DNA of 64,000 nucleotides from Phytophthora sp. 'mugwort' (Eukaryota > Oomycota > Peronosporomycetes > Peronosporales > Peronosporaceae): NCBI GenBank assembly GCA_033558025.1, contig JAUCEF010000001.1, positions 3,410,001 through 3,474,000 of the forward strand, read 5' to 3'. A program made the translations under genes and the position numbers. Under the pieces are notes generated by a model. The model had not been told where the DNA came from. It did no database searches and saw nothing but the letters and a program-made list of their open reading frames with translations. Each line of letters opens with the position of its first letter. Positions within the stretch are counted from its first letter, which is position 1. Below are positions 62,410 to 64,000 of this stretch, in pieces.

Positions 62410-63263
62410 GCTTCATTTTAGAAATGGCGTCTATCCCCAGAACGAACCTACCGTCGCCGGGCTACCAGATAGTTTATCTGGGACTGTCCGATAGCAGCAT
62501 TGCAGCCCTGTAACGCGAGGCCAAGAGCCGTACGCACGAGCCCATCTTTGAGAAGGTTGGTGGGAAGACAGACGATAAGTCCAGAGCCCAGTCCAAAGTC
62601 ACGTCGTCTGAGGCAGTCCGGAGCTGCGACGAGCACTTCTTGCGAGCACAATTCTATTGATATTGACTTGGACACCTCGACAGTTCTCTTACTTGCGTTC
62701 ACTGCCTCAAGGTGGAGAGCAGGAAGCTCATTAGAATCTCCCCCCCCCCCCGCCACAAGTCCTCGAGGCCCAAGAGCTCAAAGGGTGTTCCGGCCAGCAT
62801 GCTATTCGCCTTCCAAGCGAACACGCAGCTGAAAGTTTTCGACAGTTGCTTTAGGTCTAAAGATGGCTCCACGGCTCGCGTCGTTGAGATACCTGTCGGC
62901 ATTTGCATTATATTTAAAGGGAATTTAATCCACAACGTGATGCCCTACGAATACGTCAACTACCGTATTCATTGTTACCTCACGTTCAAGGGTATGCGCT
63001 GGACGCCGGATATCGTTTCGAATGTGCTTCCCAAAACCTTTGACTGCCAGTTATGCGGGCTCAAGATGCTTGAGAGTGACAAGCTGCGCAAGCACCGCAG
63101 GTTCTGCCCTAGCAATCCTCGCAGTGGCGAGAAAAAGGAAAAACGTAAACGCGAGAACCATCTCACGTCCGGAAAACTGGTCTGTGTCTGTGGACGCGGG
63201 TACGACAAACCCACTTCCTATCGAACGCACATCTCCCGTCCGCACAAGAAGCTCTTGAAATAG
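62410..63263 (+). pseudogene. Degraded oomycete repeat protein with cupin-like core and C-terminal zinc fingers
   Basis: The open frame 62712-63263 (183 codons) has a double-stranded-beta-helix-like core: ASMLFAFQANTQLKVFDSCF, VVEIPVGICIIFKGNLIHNV (with His in the expected metal position) and YRIHCYLTFKGM. Two Cys/His units follow, CQLCGLKMLESDKLRKHRRF and CVCGRGYDKPTSYRTHISR. In other frames upstream, GYQIVYLGLSD (about 62460) and FEKVGGKTDDKSRAQSK (about 62550) appear to be its N-terminus, so at least two frameshifts separate the halves, and a run of 12 C at 62740-62751 lies at one junction. The family resembles repeated uncharacterised oomycete proteins. Function unknown. Confidence 0.45.
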
Positions 63264-63651
63264 AAGGTAACGCGGGAAAATGGAGTGATAAATACACGGT
63301 TGGACACTCGATGGTAGATATTGTTTTCTATTGAAGTTGGAAGTCGAATCACGTAATGTATTCTTTGTCATAATATCTGAATGAAGAAAACTAGTTTCTA
63401 ATAACACTCCAACCAGCGTATCCCCGTGCCTGCGGAGGAGCAAAGTGCTCTGCAAAGGCGACATTCTCTTGCGTTGGGGACCGGTAGGCTGCGGCTATCG
63501 GTGGCACTACGACCACGTTGGTGTCAGTTACGCGATTCGCCGACGACAGCGGTGGTGTTGCTGGATGATTTTGATCAACTCTTTCACTGAATATCAGTTC
63601 TTCTCCGTGCACCGGTTACGCCTCCATTGGAACGGTGAGTTGGCCGATGTG
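63264..63651. other. Non-coding stretch, nothing recognised
   Basis: About 390 bases between the cupin-like remnant and the MULE fragment. Overlapping small frames on both strands lack domains. Confidence 0.35.
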
Positions 63652-64000
63652 TCAAAGCTCGGGACGCTGTTGAGATGTTAGCAGGCTCCAACACTCTTCG
63701 ATGACTGCGTGCACTCGTGAACTAGTTCCCGGTCTGTAAGAAGAACCCCAGGCATGTCTACATGAAACTCGATCATGAAAAGACGTAGCACATTCAATGC
63801 CCAAACGTAATCCTCCCCCCTCTCTCCGGGCTACCAGCACTGAGCAACAAGATGAACGGTCCTGAAATCCAGCCACAGCAATCACATTTAGTAACGGGAG
63901 CTTGTATTCGTTGGTATTGTATGTACAGTCCATCACGAGGACGTCAAACTGACGGTGATACAAAGCGGCGGTAGCTGAATGCGCCCAAAACAAGTAGCGT
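63652..64000 (-). mobile_element. Partial MULE transposase, catalytic region (runs off the right edge)
   Basis: From 63993 down, the minus strand reads MFWAHSATAALYHRQFDVLV then MDCTYNTNEYKLPLLNVIAV, the hallmark opening of the MULE/FAR1 catalytic domain, with the first Asp in DCTY and NEYKLPLL following. A frameshift near 63860 breaks the rest; in another frame pieces of the next block persist. Its N-terminal part would lie beyond base 64000. Confidence 0.7.

Overview
The window looks like nuclear DNA of an oomycete, most likely Phytophthora or a close relative. The evidence is fourfold: compact gene-dense chromatin with short GTRNGT...YAG introns of about 50-110 bp; divergent gene pairs separated by only 140-210 bp; initiator-like TCATTYYN boxes a few tens of bases upstream of start codons; and a gene set that combines flagellar (EFHC/DM10), autophagy (ATG2), EDR2-like, CotH-like and secreted effector-like proteins. 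The species was not determined.

Layout. 1-20 kb is conserved housekeeping DNA: a partial single-pass membrane protein running off the left edge (-), a 2,548-residue single-exon ATG2 (-), a theta-like glutathione transferase (-) divergent from thiamin pyrophosphokinase (+), an 11-exon EDR2-like gene (-) with an EF-hand-like N-terminal region, PH domain and DUF1336, and a two-exon UPF0739/C1orf74-like gene (-). 21-30 kb is a lineage-specific cluster: four copies of an HxxxDG CoA-acyltransferase-like family (one intact, one with a C-terminal frameshift, one clear pseudogene, one diverged copy lacking the catalytic His) interleaved with three small secreted proteins, two of them paralogs with a KxLR motif.

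30-50 kb returns to conserved genes: a SAM-like/RanBP2 zinc-finger adaptor, betaine-aldehyde-dehydrogenase-like ALDH divergent from a probably mitochondrial ModF-like double ABC ATPase, a CotH-domain type I membrane protein, a coiled-coil/helical-repeat protein, eIF2-alpha and an EFHC-like DM10 protein. Two genes here are unusual fusions: a FAR1-type zinc finger joined to dCTP pyrophosphatase, and an SLC12 cation-chloride cotransporter joined to a two-pore channel (TPC). The second is the most striking item in the window.

50-64 kb is a graveyard with no gene I would call intact. It holds a frameshifted triple RidA-like pseudogene, a citrate synthase pseudogene next to a tRNA 3'-half-like sequence, and decayed pieces of pogo-like, mariner, Tc1/IS630-like, Harbinger, hAT and MULE transposases, plus long poly-C runs. 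All splice models are read by eye from frame continuity and splice consensus. All family calls come from recognised motifs, not from searches.
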